Source: Pontibacter kalidii
Lineage (GTDB): Bacteria > Bacteroidota > Bacteroidia > Cytophagales > Hymenobacteraceae
Assembly (NCBI RefSeq): GCF_026278245.1
Contig: NZ_CP111079.1
Span: forward strand, 3,412,501 to 3,476,500
Direction of reading: 5' to 3'
Length of the DNA stretch: 64,000 nt
The position numbers and the translations under genes are program-made. A model generated the notes under the pieces. It did no database searches. It saw only the letters and a list, made by a program, of their open reading frames with translations, and had not been told where the DNA came from. Positions 34,203 through 43,230 of this stretch are shown in pieces (positions within the stretch are counted from its first letter, which is position 1; each line of letters starts with the position of its first letter).

Positions 34203-34499
34203 TTAGTCTTGTAGGTAAGCAATACACTTATCAATTTCTCTGATATATTCGTTCAGCCTAAGCTTCAACTCTGTCGAATTTGCAGCGTTTCCTGCTATCG
34301 CGTCTACAATTTTAACAATATTCTCCTGATTTTGAAAATTTTTTATCTGCTGGTCTTTATCATCCAGCAAGCCTTCCAGCTGCTTTACCTGTTCCTGCGC
34401 GCGTAGAAGGCGTTGCTGCACCTCGGTATGGCGCTGGATTAGTTTTCGCAGCTTATCTTCAATATGCCGGAGTTGTTGTACTTGCTTTTCCTTGGGCAT
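34203..34499 (-). CDS. coiled-coil protein between pheT and zapA
   Basis: From the ATG at 34499, four bases after the pheT stop, the product has 98 residues. Residues 1-60 are a strong coiled coil (KQVQQLRHIEDKLRKLIQRH, QEQVKQLEGLLDDKDQQIKN). The rest is helical (TELKLRLNEYIREIDKCIAY). A longer start inside pheT is less likely. Its place before zapA suggests a cell-division role, for example a ZapB-like partner; this is inference from position and coiled-coil nature only. Confidence 0.75.
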   Translation of the reverse strand: MPKEKQVQQLRHIEDKLRKLIQRHTEVQQRLLRAQEQVKQLEGLLDDKDQQIKNFQNQENIVKIVDAIAGNAANSTELKLRLNEYIREIDKCIAYLQD

Positions 34500-34503
34500 A
34501 ACG

Positions 34504-36921
34504 TTATTTGCGGATAAAAGCTCCCAATTGTTTCTCAAATTGCTGCATCAGGCGGCTCATGGTGCTGTCGATCACCTTGTCGGTCAGGGTCTGCTGTCTA
34601 TCCTGCAGGGTAAAGCTCAGGGCGTAGGCTTTCTTGCCGGCCTCTATCTTATCGCCCTCGTACACGTCAAACACATTCACATCCTGCAGCAGCTTGCGCT
34701 CCACTCTAAAGGCTACCTTCTTCAGTTCGTCGAAGGTCACATGCTTGTCCAGCACCAGCGACAGGTCGCGGCGCACTTCCGGGAATTTCGGCAACTCGCC
34801 GGCCACCAGTTTGTCTTTATACTTCTTCAGGAGGTAATCCCAGTTCAGTTCGGCGTACCATACCTGCTCCTTCACCTCCATAAAGCGGGTTACACCGGCA
34901 TCCAGCACGCCTAGTTCGGCTACTACCGTTCCATTCTTCACGTAGGCGATCCCCTGACGCATGTACTTGTGCTCCTGCAGGTTCTGCACCTCAAAATCAC
35001 CGGCGTTGAGTTTGCGCAGCACATTCTGCACCACACCTGCCAAGTCGTGGAAGGCGGCTTTTATACTTGGCTGCTTCCAGCTTTCGGCCGTCACGCTGCC
35101 CGTCATGTACAAGGATAGCCTGCGGCTCTCGTTGTAGGCTCCGTCCTGCTGCTCGTATACTTTGCCCAGTTCAAATAGCTTCAGGTCGCGCTGGCGGCGG
35201 TTGATGTTGCGGCGCAGCACCTCCAGGCCCGAGAATACCATGCTCTTGCGCAGCACGTCCAGGTCCTCGGAGTTATAGTTTACCACGTTCACCAGCGTAG
35301 CCGTCTCTGCCTCTCCAGCCGGGTTGTAGTAGTTAGAGTTGGTGATGGAGTTGGTAATGATCTCATGGAAGCCGTTGGCCGCGATGTAGCTCATGATCGT
35401 CTCCGTCACGTCCTCGGCGTATGGGTTCGGGAACTTGGCCAGGTAGGAGGTGGCCAGGTTCTCGCTCATCGCAATGTTGTTGAAACCATAGATGCGCAGG
35501 ATCTCTTCCACCACATCGGCCTCGCGGGTAACATCCACCTTAAACGGCGGCACCGACAGCACCAGGTCCGTTTCGGTTTCGCTGGTGATCTCGATGCCCA
35601 GATCGGTAAGAATGGTTTTGATGCGCTCTATGCCAATGTGCTGCCCGATTAAGGTATGCGCACGGGCAATGTTCAGCCTCACCTCATGGTTCTGGATGGG
35701 TTGCGGGTATACGTCCACAATCTCAGAGCTTACCTGGCCACCGGCCACCTCCTGCACCAGCAGGACTGCACGCTTCAGGGCTGTGATCACCATATTCGGA
35801 TCGGTGCCACGCTCAAAGCGGAAAGAGGCATCCGTCTTCAGGCCATGTGCCATCCCGGTACGGCGAACAGAGTCCGGAGAGAAGTAGGCGCTCTCAAGGA
35901 AGATGCTCGTGGTTGCGTCTGTCACACCTGATTCCTCGCCACCGAAAACACCTCCGATGGCCATCGGCTCCTCGGCATTGCAGATCATCAGGTCGGTGGT
36001 ATTCAGCTTGCGCTCCACGCCATCCAGTGTTTTGAAAATAGTGCCCGCCTCCACAGTTTTCACCACAATCTTATCGCCTTTGATCTTATCGGCATCGAAG
36101 GCGTGCAGCGGCTGGCCCAGCTCGTGCAGCACGTAATTGGTTACATCCACCACGTTGTTGATCGGCGAAAGGCCGATGGCACGCAGGCGCTTCTGCATCC
36201 ATTCCGGCGACGGGCCAACCTTTATCCCTGAGACTGTTATCCCCGCATAGCGTGAGCAGGCCTCCGTGTTCTCCACCTCCACTGCAATCGGGCGGGAGCT
36301 GTTGTTTACGTTAAAAGCCTCTACACTTGGCAGCTGCGCCTTGGCATCCAGCAGGGCCTGCAGGTCGCGGGCCACACCGTAGTGCGAGGCGGCGTCGGCG
36401 CGGTTGGGCGTCAGGCCGATCTCGAAAACCTTATCGGAGCCAAGGCCAAAGAACTCAGCAGCAGGCGTACCGTTCGGCAGATCGGTGTCCAGCACCATAA
36501 TACCGGCATGCGAAGCCCCGATACCGATCTCATCCTCGGCACAGATCATCCCCTCCGACACGGCCCCACGGATCTTAGATTTCTTGATCTTGAAGGGCTC
36601 GCCTCCGGCTGGGTAGAGCGTGCTGTTAACGGTGGCCACCACCACTTTCTGCCCGGCGGCCACGTTTGGCGCGCCGCACACGATCTGGCTTGGCTCACCT
36701 GCGCCAATGTCCACGGTGGTGATGCGCAGGCGATCGGCGTCCGGGTGCGCTTCGCATGTCAGCACCTCCCCGATCACAATGCCCTCCAGACCGCCCTGCA
36801 CCAGATCAAAGGTATAGATCCCCTCTACCTCCAGCCCGGTATTGGTCAGCAGCACTCCTATCTCTTCAGCAGTCTTGTCAGTATGTATGAGTTGTTTCAG
36901 CCAGTCGAATGAAATCAGCAT
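34504..36921 (-). CDS. pheT: phenylalanine-tRNA ligase beta subunit
   Basis: The 805-residue beta subunit starts MLISFDWLKQLI at the ATG 36921; the longer upstream frame is not needed. Domains in order are the N-terminal part, an EMAP/tRNA-binding domain (HPDADRLRITTVDIG near 70), the B3/B4 editing region (LGQPLHAFDADKI), the B5 domain (LGIEITSETETDLVLSVPPF, DVTREADVVEEILRIYGFNN), the catalytic-like core and the FDX-ACB domain at the C-terminus. It charges tRNA-Phe together with PheS, which is not in the window. Confidence 0.96.
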   Translation of the reverse strand: MLISFDWLKQLIHTDKTAEEIGVLLTNTGLEVEGIYTFDLVQGGLEGIVIGEVLTCEAHPDADRLRITTVDIGAGEPSQIVCGAPNVAAGQKVVVATVNSTLYPAGGEPFKIKKSKIRGAVSEGMICAEDEIGIGASHAGIMVLDTDLPNGTPAAEFFGLGSDKVFEIGLTPNRADAASHYGVARDLQALLDAKAQLPSVEAFNVNNSSRPIAVEVENTEACSRYAGITVSGIKVGPSPEWMQKRLRAIGLSPINNVVDVTNYVLHELGQPLHAFDADKIKGDKIVVKTVEAGTIFKTLDGVERKLNTTDLMICNAEEPMAIGGVFGGEESGVTDATTSIFLESAYFSPDSVRRTGMAHGLKTDASFRFERGTDPNMVITALKRAVLLVQEVAGGQVSSEIVDVYPQPIQNHEVRLNIARAHTLIGQHIGIERIKTILTDLGIEITSETETDLVLSVPPFKVDVTREADVVEEILRIYGFNNIAMSENLATSYLAKFPNPYAEDVTETIMSYIAANGFHEIITNSITNSNYYNPAGEAETATLVNVVNYNSEDLDVLRKSMVFSGLEVLRRNINRRQRDLKLFELGKVYEQQDGAYNESRRLSLYMTGSVTAESWKQPSIKAAFHDLAGVVQNVLRKLNAGDFEVQNLQEHKYMRQGIAYVKNGTVVAELGVLDAGVTRFMEVKEQVWYAELNWDYLLKKYKDKLVAGELPKFPEVRRDLSLVLDKHVTFDELKKVAFRVERKLLQDVNVFDVYEGDKIEAGKKAYALSFTLQDRQQTLTDKVIDSTMSRLMQQFEKQLGAFIRK

Positions 36922-36973
36922 GTTATTCTGTTGTTGTTTTGCGTCGGCTTCCAATCCGGAAACCAATCTTTTC

Positions 36974-36981
36974 CAAAATTA
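36974..36981 (-). promoter_or_regulatory. promoter -7 element for pheT
   Basis: On the minus strand TAATTTTG fits TAnnTTTG and gives a start near 36967, 46 bases before the ATG. The -33 element is weak. Further upstream lies the 12-bp palindrome CACGAATTCGTG (37023-37034). Confidence 0.4.
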
Positions 36982-37207
36982 AGGATAATTTCTTTTCGTA
37001 TTACGAAGCATGTATCAAGTATCACGAATTCGTGTGATTCGCACTGGCTACGTAACGCATATAGGGTCACCTGACAGGTGTTGTTCGCCTACAGGAGCGT
37101 GATCCTTTCTCCAGCGCCCCTAGGTCTACAGTAAGCGTGGAACGTGTGTCATGAAAGTACACCGGCCTCTCCTGCTCTGGTCTTTCATATTTCCACTTAT
37201 ACTTCCC

Positions 37208-37828
37208 TTACTCCGGCGCCTCGTAGGTTTTCTCCCCTGCCGGGATAGCGATGGCCAGGCGGTTCTCCTTGGGAGGAAGCGGGCACACGTAATCGGGGTT
37301 AAAGGCGCAGAAGGGGCTGTAGGCGCGGTTAAAGTCCAGCACCACCTTCTTATCGCCCTCCTCGAAAGGCACGTCCAGGAAGCGGCCGCCGCCATAGGTC
37401 TCGAACCCGTTGGTCTTATCGGTGAAGGGTACAAAAAGCTCCTCGTTCTCGCCGCTGAGCTTCCGGTAGAGCGTCAGTTTGTGCTCCCCTCCCTCTAGTT
37501 CGAAGGTAGCCGTACCGTAGCGCAGGTAAGGCTCGTAGCTGCCGTTGGTCAGGGGCATGAGCAGGGTATCCTGCCTGGCCAGTTGCTCCACCCTCGCGCT
37601 TACCCGGTAGTCCAGGTTCGGCTCGTAGTATATCAGGTTCTTGAAAGCCTGCCGCCCGGCGGCATCGAAAGGGCTGTTGGTGCGGCTCCTGAACGAGAGG
37701 TCTTTCTCCTCCCGCTCCTTCAGCAGCGGCTTAATGTAATTATCGTCGTTGAAGAGGGCATCCTGGAGGAAGTAAAAAATTACCAGCGCCAGGCCGGCCA
37801 TGACAACAAGTCTCAGCGGTCTCTGCAT
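37208..37828 (-). CDS. DUF1684 domain protein
   Basis: The 206-residue protein has an N-terminal membrane anchor (LRLVVMAGLALVIFYFLQDA). A DUF1684 domain follows, with GTATFELEGGEHKLTLYRK, FVPFTDKTNGFETYGGGRFL and the signature VVLDFNRAYSPFCAFNPDYV...CPLPPKENRLAIAI. The function of the family is unknown. It is a single gene, divergent from the lipoprotein gene that follows on the other strand. Confidence 0.9.
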   Translation of the reverse strand: MQRPLRLVVMAGLALVIFYFLQDALFNDDNYIKPLLKEREEKDLSFRSRTNSPFDAAGRQAFKNLIYYEPNLDYRVSARVEQLARQDTLLMPLTNGSYEPYLRYGTATFELEGGEHKLTLYRKLSGENEELFVPFTDKTNGFETYGGGRFLDVPFEEGDKKVVLDFNRAYSPFCAFNPDYVCPLPPKENRLAIAIPAGEKTYEAPE

Positions 37829-38042
37829 AAAACTTAGTGGCTATAGTTTGTGCAAAGATCGTAAATTTTTGGGGAGGAAAGTAGCGGCAAAGTATAAGTA
37901 CTTGGGCAGAAGCACGGGATATTGTTGCACTTTAGCGCCGGAATGTATAAATAGTACAGCCTTTACGAGTTTCCGCCCGACGTGGAAACTTATATGGGAT
38001 AAGTCCATGTTCAGACAACTATACCTCAACAAATCATCCACC

Positions 38043-38402
38043 ATGAAGAACGCACCCTATACTTTTCTGATAGTTTCGGCGCTTTTATTTGCAGGCTGCT
38101 CCGATAGCGACAGCGGGAACACCACCACTGCCACAACACCGGCAACCGGCGTAAACCAGGCACAGCCAGCTCAGGCACCGGGGCAAGCGGTAGCCCTGAA
38201 CCCGCCGCACGGCGAGCCGGGCCATAACTGCGCCCTCCCGGTAGGTGCTCCGTTGGATGGTTCGCCGCAACCCAACCTGGTGAAGCCGAACCTGTCGCCA
38301 ATTCCGGCTAAGGCCACGGTGGCTCCCGGCACTAATCCGCCGCACGGCGAGCCCGGCCACGATTGCGGATTGCCCGTGGGCGCCCCGCTTGGCAAGAAGT
38401 AA
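38043..38402 (+). CDS. lipoprotein with two NPPHGEPGH-type repeats
   Basis: The start is the ATG at 38043 (119 residues); the frame continues upstream but without coding character. The lipobox is LLFAGC (Cys18). After a Thr/Ala/Gln/Pro-rich linker come two copies of the motif NPPHGEPGHxCxLPVGAPL, at about residues 57-75 and 98-116. Each copy has two His and one Cys. I recall similar PPHGxPGHxC repeats in other Bacteroidota proteins of unknown function. The His/Cys spacing suggests metal binding; this is inference. Confidence 0.8.
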   Translation: MKNAPYTFLIVSALLFAGCSDSDSGNTTTATTPATGVNQAQPAQAPGQAVALNPPHGEPGHNCALPVGAPLDGSPQPNLVKPNLSPIPAKATVAPGTNPPHGEPGHDCGLPVGAPLGKK

Positions 38403-38410
38403 GATAACGG

Positions 38411-38444
38411 CGGCCGCAGTTGAAATATACTTTAGCTGCGGCCG
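38411..38444 (+). terminator. rho-independent terminator
   Basis: CGGCCGCAG pairs with CTGCGGCCG, followed by TTTTATACTTT. Each side carries the TATACTT motif. Confidence 0.75.
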
Positions 38445-38499
38445 TTTTATACTTTCTCCCCTTCTGATGCTGTATCAGCAGTAGCCTTGGATTATACTT

Positions 38500-39420
38500 T
38501 GGCTATTCCCGCTGTTTCGGACGTTCTTGTCCGGAACCTAAAAGAGGCCCCCTATTCCCATCTGCTGCAGATTTCCACGTCCGGGTAAGCCATACTTTTA
38601 TACCTGGGTTATACTTTCCTCTTCGAGTTATACTTTAGTTATACTTTTATACTTGCCTTTTTCCATGGTGCAAGTCTTCAGACTTGTATCCTACGATGAG
38701 GTCAAGTTTGTAACTTGGCTCGCAGAGCCATACTTGTACTTGAGCTAAGCTTCATAGTTCAGCTGTACTTTGCCCATACTTCCGCTGGCGCGGGCTTGCA
38801 GCCCGTGTCCTTCTATTCGTTGGGTTTTCAACCCAACTGGCGCACAGAGCCATAATTTTATACTTGCTGATTCAGAAGCGGGCTGTACTTTATACTTCCA
38901 TAGCCGCTGCTTCCTTCAACCTTAACCAAGCTATCCTTATTAGCTCCTGTTCATCCACGGCTTTACAGCCTGCTCGTTTCATTTCTGGCTTTGGTGCTCT
39001 CCAGCCCGAGAGGGCTCGCCTTCGGGCATCGCGCTGGGAGCTTTTCCTGCCCTCGTACCTCGGGCTGCCTCACTGGCGTTCGACACCGGAAAAACTCGCA
39101 TAGGCGCTCAACCCAAAGACTGGGTATAGTTTCGATAGCTGCTGCTGACGGAGCTTGAACAGAGCTCCCTCCCCTGTTCTTAGGGGAGGGTTGGGGCGGG
39201 GTAGCCCCCCTTTGAAGGAGGCAGGGGGATGTAATCGTCTGCTGAAAATTTCCCTCTTGGGAGGAGCGGTTTCATACTTTGTAGGGACAAGTCCCGACCT
39301 GTCCGCGCGATACCAGCTGCCACGAAACTTATACTTTACAGCAGCAATGACAGGCTCCCCTCCTTAAACAAGGAGGGGCTGGGGTGGTTGAGCCCGGTAG
39401 TGCAAAGCGTTACATTGCCT
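38500..39420 (-). repeat. composite non-coding repeat block R4 (inverted relative to R1)
   Basis: It carries R1 elements in complement and reverse order: hairpins GTGCAAGTC-TTCA-GACTTG and GGCGCGGGCTTGCAGCCCGT (38668-38850), GCCCGAGAGGGCTCG (39004-39018), AAACTCGCATAGGCGCTCAA (about 39091), GCTCAACCCAAAGACTGGG (about 39106), hairpin CCCTCCCCT...AGGGGAGGG (39167-39190), and a CCGACCTGTCCGCGCGATAC stretch. No credible gene lies between 38403 and about 39518. Confidence 0.82.
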
Positions 39421-39620
39421 GCAACATCGGCGGCTTGTAGCTGCTGCCCAGGCTACGCAGCGGGCGCATAAACCTTATCCCTTCCCCCCTGTTCATCATC
39501 TGGGGTGCCATTCAATGGATGGAGCAGATGGATGTATACTTTATCGCCCGGCAGGCAGCCCTTTCGCAATATCATCTCCCTTCCATGCCTGGTCGTATGC
39601 CCTTATACACAACCACAGCC

Positions 39621-41471
39621 ATGCTAAAAACGAAAGAACACTATCAGGACCTGATACACCAGTTGGACCAGCTGCATCATGATGCCGTTACGCTGGAGGA
39701 GAAGTTTGCCACTGCCGTGGAGGCTGTCCATCCAAAGTTTAAAAAGAGCTCCAAAAACCTGTTGCACTACCTGGCCCTGCGCCAGCACGACATCCGGGAT
39801 CTGCAGGAGCAGTTGGCGCAGCTGGGCCTGTCGTCGTTGGGGCGGTCTGAGGGGCATGTGCTGGCCAGCCTGCAGGCAGTACGCCAGCACCTGTGCCGCA
39901 TCGGGGAATGTCAGGATACCCAAAGAGAACTCGCGGTAACGTTCTTTGAGAACAAAGAGCTGCTCGCAAGGCATACCGAGGCCCTGCTGGGGCCAAAGCC
40001 CGATAAGCGCTCTACCCGCATTATGGTTACGCTCCCCCCTGAGGCGGCCGACCAGTATGAGCTGCTGCCGCGCCTGCTGAAGGCGGGGATGAACTGCGCC
40101 CGCATCAACTGTGCCCACGATACGGAGAAGGAATGGCTGAAGATGGTGGAGAACGTCCGAAAGGCCGAAAAAGAAACCGGCATCTCCTGTAAGATACTTA
40201 TGGACCTGATGGGCCCCAAGCTGCGCACTGGTCCGCTGAAGGAAGGACCAAGGCTGCTGGTAATAAGCCCGGTGCAGGACAACCTGGGCCAGATAACAGA
40301 GGCCGCCAAAGTATGGCTGGCCCCGCAGGAGGCGCCGCTGCCCAAAGATGCTGATGCCTGGCTGCCGGTGGACTCCAACTGGCAGGCACAACTGCAGGAG
40401 GGCGACAAGCTATCTTTTAAGGACACCCGCGGCCGCAACCGGTCCATGACCGTGATCCGGAGGGAGGAAAAGGGGGTGCTGGCGCACCTGCTCAAAACCT
40501 CCTACATCAACACCGGCACCGAGCTGGTCCTGAAAGGCAAAAACGTTACGGATCGCTCCACGCAGGTCGGGAATCTGAGGGCCCTGGAGTTGCCCATCGT
40601 CCTGAGGAAGGACAGTTTCCTGGTGTTAGACCGGGAGCCGATTCCGGGAGAGCCCGCCACCTTTGACGAGCACGGGCACGTGGTGCAACCGGCGCATATC
40701 TCCTGCACCCTGCCAGAGGCCTTTACGCAGACCAAGGTGGGGCAACCCATCCTTTTTAACGATGGCAAAATTGAGGGGGTGCTGGAAGAGGTAAACCCGG
40801 ACCGGCTGCTGGTAAAAATCACTTACGCCAGCGACAAAGGCAGCAGGCTGCGCGCCGACCAGGGCATCAACCTGCCCGACAGCCAGATTCACATGAAAGG
40901 GCTGACCGGAAAAGACCGCCATGACCTGAAATTTGTGGCCCGGTACGCCGATATCGTAAACCTGTCTTTCGTGAACCATGCCGACACCGTGGAGGCGCTG
41001 CATGAGGAGCTCCGCAGACTCAACGCCAGGAACCTGGGCGTCATGCTTAAGATAGAAACCAAGGAGGGCTTCCGGAACCTGCCGCACCTGCTCCTGACAG
41101 CCATGAAGACGCACCCCACCAGCATCATGATCGCACGCGGCGACCTGGCGGTGGAATGTGGTTGGCAGCGACTGGCAGAGGCGCAGGAAGAGATTCTGTG
41201 GCTTTGCGAGGCAGCGCACATGCCGGTGGTGTGGGCCACGCAGGTGCTCGAGACACTGGCCAAGAAGGGCCGCCCGTCGCGGGCCGAGATTACGGATGCC
41301 GCCATGTCGCAGCGGGCCGACTGTGTGATGCTCAACAAGGGACCGCATATCATACAGGCCATCGAACTGCTGCACGACATACTGGTGCGCATGCAGGAAC
41401 ATCAGCACAAAAAGACATCCATGCTGCGGATGTTGCACATTTCAGACCTGGGCAACCTGGTGCAGGAGTAA
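39621..41471 (+). CDS. atypical pyruvate kinase-like protein with N-terminal helical extension
   Basis: From the ATG at 39621 the protein has 616 residues; an upstream ATG at 39519 in the same frame would add 34. The first 130 residues are helical and belong to no family I recognise. A pyruvate kinase barrel follows: ILMDLMGPKLRTGP, MLKIETKEGF with the catalytic Lys, MIARGDLAVE with the metal ligands and VWATQVLETLAKKGRPSRAE. It differs from classical enzymes: the RxNxSH motif reads RINCAH (Ser to Ala), the B domain is enlarged, and the C-terminal regulatory domain is missing. It may be an unusual pyruvate kinase or an enzyme with another phosphotransfer role. Confidence 0.75.
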   Translation: MLKTKEHYQDLIHQLDQLHHDAVTLEEKFATAVEAVHPKFKKSSKNLLHYLALRQHDIRDLQEQLAQLGLSSLGRSEGHVLASLQAVRQHLCRIGECQDTQRELAVTFFENKELLARHTEALLGPKPDKRSTRIMVTLPPEAADQYELLPRLLKAGMNCARINCAHDTEKEWLKMVENVRKAEKETGISCKILMDLMGPKLRTGPLKEGPRLLVISPVQDNLGQITEAAKVWLAPQEAPLPKDADAWLPVDSNWQAQLQEGDKLSFKDTRGRNRSMTVIRREEKGVLAHLLKTSYINTGTELVLKGKNVTDRSTQVGNLRALELPIVLRKDSFLVLDREPIPGEPATFDEHGHVVQPAHISCTLPEAFTQTKVGQPILFNDGKIEGVLEEVNPDRLLVKITYASDKGSRLRADQGINLPDSQIHMKGLTGKDRHDLKFVARYADIVNLSFVNHADTVEALHEELRRLNARNLGVMLKIETKEGFRNLPHLLLTAMKTHPTSIMIARGDLAVECGWQRLAEAQEEILWLCEAAHMPVVWATQVLETLAKKGRPSRAEITDAAMSQRADCVMLNKGPHIIQAIELLHDILVRMQEHQHKKTSMLRMLHISDLGNLVQE

Positions 41472-41580
41472 GCCCATCACAACCAGCACCTTGTACCCGG
41501 CAATTTTGAATAAAGGAGAAGATAAACTTGTACTTTAAAAAATATTTTATATATCTTTATCATGTTAAAGTACCAAACTC

Positions 41581-41606
41581 CCGCAGCCACGTATACATGG
41601 CTGCGG
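41581..41606 (+). terminator. hairpin terminator after the pyruvate kinase-like gene
   Basis: CCGCAGCCA pairs with TGGCTGCGG across 8 bases, followed by CTCCTTTTC. The rest of 41472-41818 holds an AT-rich stretch (41536-41565, inside inverted arms GTACTTTA and TAAAGTAC) and no other gene I can support. Confidence 0.6.
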
Positions 41607-41818
41607 CTCCTTTTCCGGCTTAGCTGCTTCAAAAGCCTTACTAGGAGGAGCGTAACTCAGCTGGTTTGTAGCCGTTGAGTGGGTGCTGGTTCTTTACGCT
41701 GAAAGAAACTGGGTAGGCCGCCTGCAGTATCCGTGGCGGCAGAGTGCCTGTAGTGCACCCTACTTCCTGCGCAATGGCAGCAGGTATCGTGTGCTTGTTT
41801 TACTTAAACCATGGCCAG

Positions 41819-42052
41819 ATGAGAAACAGGACTATCGAAAAGATGCTGTATAAGTTTGCCGCGCTGCTGGCGGTTGTCGGCATTGTACTGCGCCTGCTGC
41901 AACCTTCTGACAACTACCTGGGTCTATACCTTATACTTGCAGGCCACATCCTGGGCGTGGCGGGCATCCTGATGTATATGAAGTATGCTACTGAGATAGA
42001 GCAGGAGCAGAAAACCATGCAGGAACCCGTTCAGCAGATGCAGAAAAAGTAA
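41819..42052 (+). CDS. small two-segment membrane protein
   Basis: From the ATG at 41819 the product has 77 residues; the upstream extension of the frame lacks coding character. It has two membrane segments (MLYKFAALLAVVGIVLRLL and LYLILAGHILGVAGILMYM) and a charged Gln/Glu-rich C-terminus (EIEQEQKTMQEPVQQMQKK). No family with a known function is recognised. It lies 9 bases before the next gene, so they are probably co-transcribed. Confidence 0.65.
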   Translation: MRNRTIEKMLYKFAALLAVVGIVLRLLQPSDNYLGLYLILAGHILGVAGILMYMKYATEIEQEQKTMQEPVQQMQKK

Positions 42053-42061
42053 CCTCTTCCT

Positions 42062-42565
42062 ATGAAATCATATCTCCTTTTGGCCTTGTTCGTGCTAGGG
42101 CTCAGCTTTAGCGCGCAGGCGCAGCAGTTTGAGCAAAAACACCAGGCCTCTGTGCAGTTACACGACCCGGCGCCTCAGCCCCTGGTACTGGTCAATAAGC
42201 AGGAGACAGCGGCCAGCGCCGTTATCCTGAACCCAGGCGATATAGAAAACGTGGAGGTGGTGAAAGGCCGGCAGGCTTTGGAGCGCTTCGGGGAGAAAGC
42301 CACAGACGGCGCTGTGATTATCTCGCTGAAGCAGGAACTGCTCTTGGTGCGGCTGGAGGAAGTATACAGCGCCTTCGATGTACCGAAGCAGCAGCAGAAA
42401 CTAACGGTCGCCATCAATGGCAAGCATGTAAAAGATCCTGCCCTGCTACTGGCCGACCTCCGCCAGATAGAGAAAGTAGCAGTAACTGAGTTTGAGGTAA
42501 CCACCCCAACGCGCTGGAGCTCCGACGAACAGTATCTGAACATCATCACCAAGCCGCGGCCTTAA
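42062..42565 (+). CDS. secreted protein with TonB-plug-like motif
   Basis: The 167-residue protein has a signal peptide (residues 1-20, ending AQA). Around residues 60-88 the stretch IENVEVVKGRQALERFGEKA followed by TDGAVIISLK resembles the plug motif of TonB-dependent receptors (IeVlkGpxAlyGxxAxGviii). There is no barrel and no full plug domain. A second copy of a similar pattern may exist at 115-145. Such stand-alone plug-like proteins occur in Bacteroidota; function is unknown. Confidence 0.65.
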   Translation: MKSYLLLALFVLGLSFSAQAQQFEQKHQASVQLHDPAPQPLVLVNKQETAASAVILNPGDIENVEVVKGRQALERFGEKATDGAVIISLKQELLLVRLEEVYSAFDVPKQQQKLTVAINGKHVKDPALLLADLRQIEKVAVTEFEVTTPTRWSSDEQYLNIITKPRP

Positions 42566-42620
42566 TACCTTTAGGTTTTCTGCGTACCTTGCGGCCGGAA
42601 CCATACTTTATACTTAGACC

Positions 42621-42827
42621 ATGGACGGCAGAAAGCGCGCCAATATCAAACCTGGCACCCACGTAAACATTGTACAGAAGCAGGACCAGCGCACCGGCGA
42701 ACTCACCGAAGGCTACGTGCAGGACATCCTCACCAACTCCCCCACCCACCCGCACGGCATCAAGGTAAGGCTGGAGACGGGGGAAGTGGGAAGGGTAAAG
42801 GAAATACTTTCTGAGTTAGAGAGTTAG
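42621..42827 (+). CDS. YwbE family protein
   Basis: The 68-residue protein matches YwbE (DUF2196): RKRANIKPGTHVNIVQKQDQ, LTEGYVQDILTNSPTHPHGI and KVRLETGEVGRVKEIL. The function is unknown. The last residues (ELES) and the TAG stop (42825-42827) fall inside a GAGTTAGAGAGTTAG repeat, so the repeat provides the stop codon. Confidence 0.9.
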   Translation: MDGRKRANIKPGTHVNIVQKQDQRTGELTEGYVQDILTNSPTHPHGIKVRLETGEVGRVKEILSELES

Positions 42828-42850
42828 AGGGTTTAGGAGTTAGAGAGTTA
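42813..42850 (+). repeat. left GTTAGAG-type arm of the four-helix-bundle cassette
   Basis: Units GAGTTAGAGAGTTAGAGGG and GTTTAGGAGTTAGAGAGTTA run from inside the YwbE stop region to the stop codon of the four-helix-bundle gene. It is inverted relative to the arm at 43231-43283. Confidence 0.85.
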
Positions 42851-43228
42851 TTTTTTTAAAGCTGCTGATTTTCTTATTTTAGTAAGGATGGCTGTTAGTT
42901 CATCTGCTTCCTTTTTTAACTCTATTAGACGATTAGCTGCGACAATCTCTGCTTCTTCCAATATCTCAAGCCAAAATAAAGATTCATCCGCCTCTTCCAG
43001 CACTACTCCGATCTTGGCAGAAAACTCAGCTCCTGATCTTGCTCTACAAGCTGCCCTGTAATTAGCAGCCACAGCCGTTGCCGAACGTATCAGTTGTTTG
43101 CCTACTACTTGTGCCTCCGGCTTATACGGCAGCGCCTGATACAACTTAATTGTGCGCAGAGCAAAAGCCTTTGTGCGGCTTTTAAAAGCCTCAGCAAACT
43201 CAAAATTACTTAGTCTCTGTTCAATCAT
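42848..43228 (-). CDS. four-helix-bundle protein (S23/23S rRNA intervening-sequence protein family)
   Basis: The 126-residue protein fits TIGR02436/PF05635: FKSRTKAFALRTIKLYQALP, QLIRSATAVAANYRAACRAR and ESLFWLEILEEAEIV are the three conserved helices. The family was first seen in open frames within 23S rRNA intervening sequences of Leptospira. Stand-alone copies are frequent in Bacteroidota and their function is unknown. Related proteins (Avd) serve diversity-generating retroelements, but no reverse transcriptase is present here. Codon use is clearly more AT-rich than in the neighbours, which suggests transfer. Inverted GTTAGAG-type arms bracket the gene on both sides. Confidence 0.9.
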   Translation of the reverse strand: MIEQRLSNFEFAEAFKSRTKAFALRTIKLYQALPYKPEAQVVGKQLIRSATAVAANYRAACRARSGAEFSAKIGVVLEEADESLFWLEILEEAEIVAANRLIELKKEADELTAILTKIRKSAALKK

Positions 43229-43230
43229 GA

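Noticed and set aside
37023..37034. Palindrome CACGAATTCGTG upstream of pheT as an operator
   Set aside because: It is short, without a second site, and lies far from the predicted start; it is noted only in the promoter entry.
37800..38042. Upstream extension of the lipoprotein frame at 38043
   Set aside because: The extension lacks coding character and would place the lipobox far from the N-terminus.
42848..43228. Avd accessory gene of a diversity-generating retroelement
   Set aside because: No reverse transcriptase, template repeat or variable repeat is seen near the four-helix gene.
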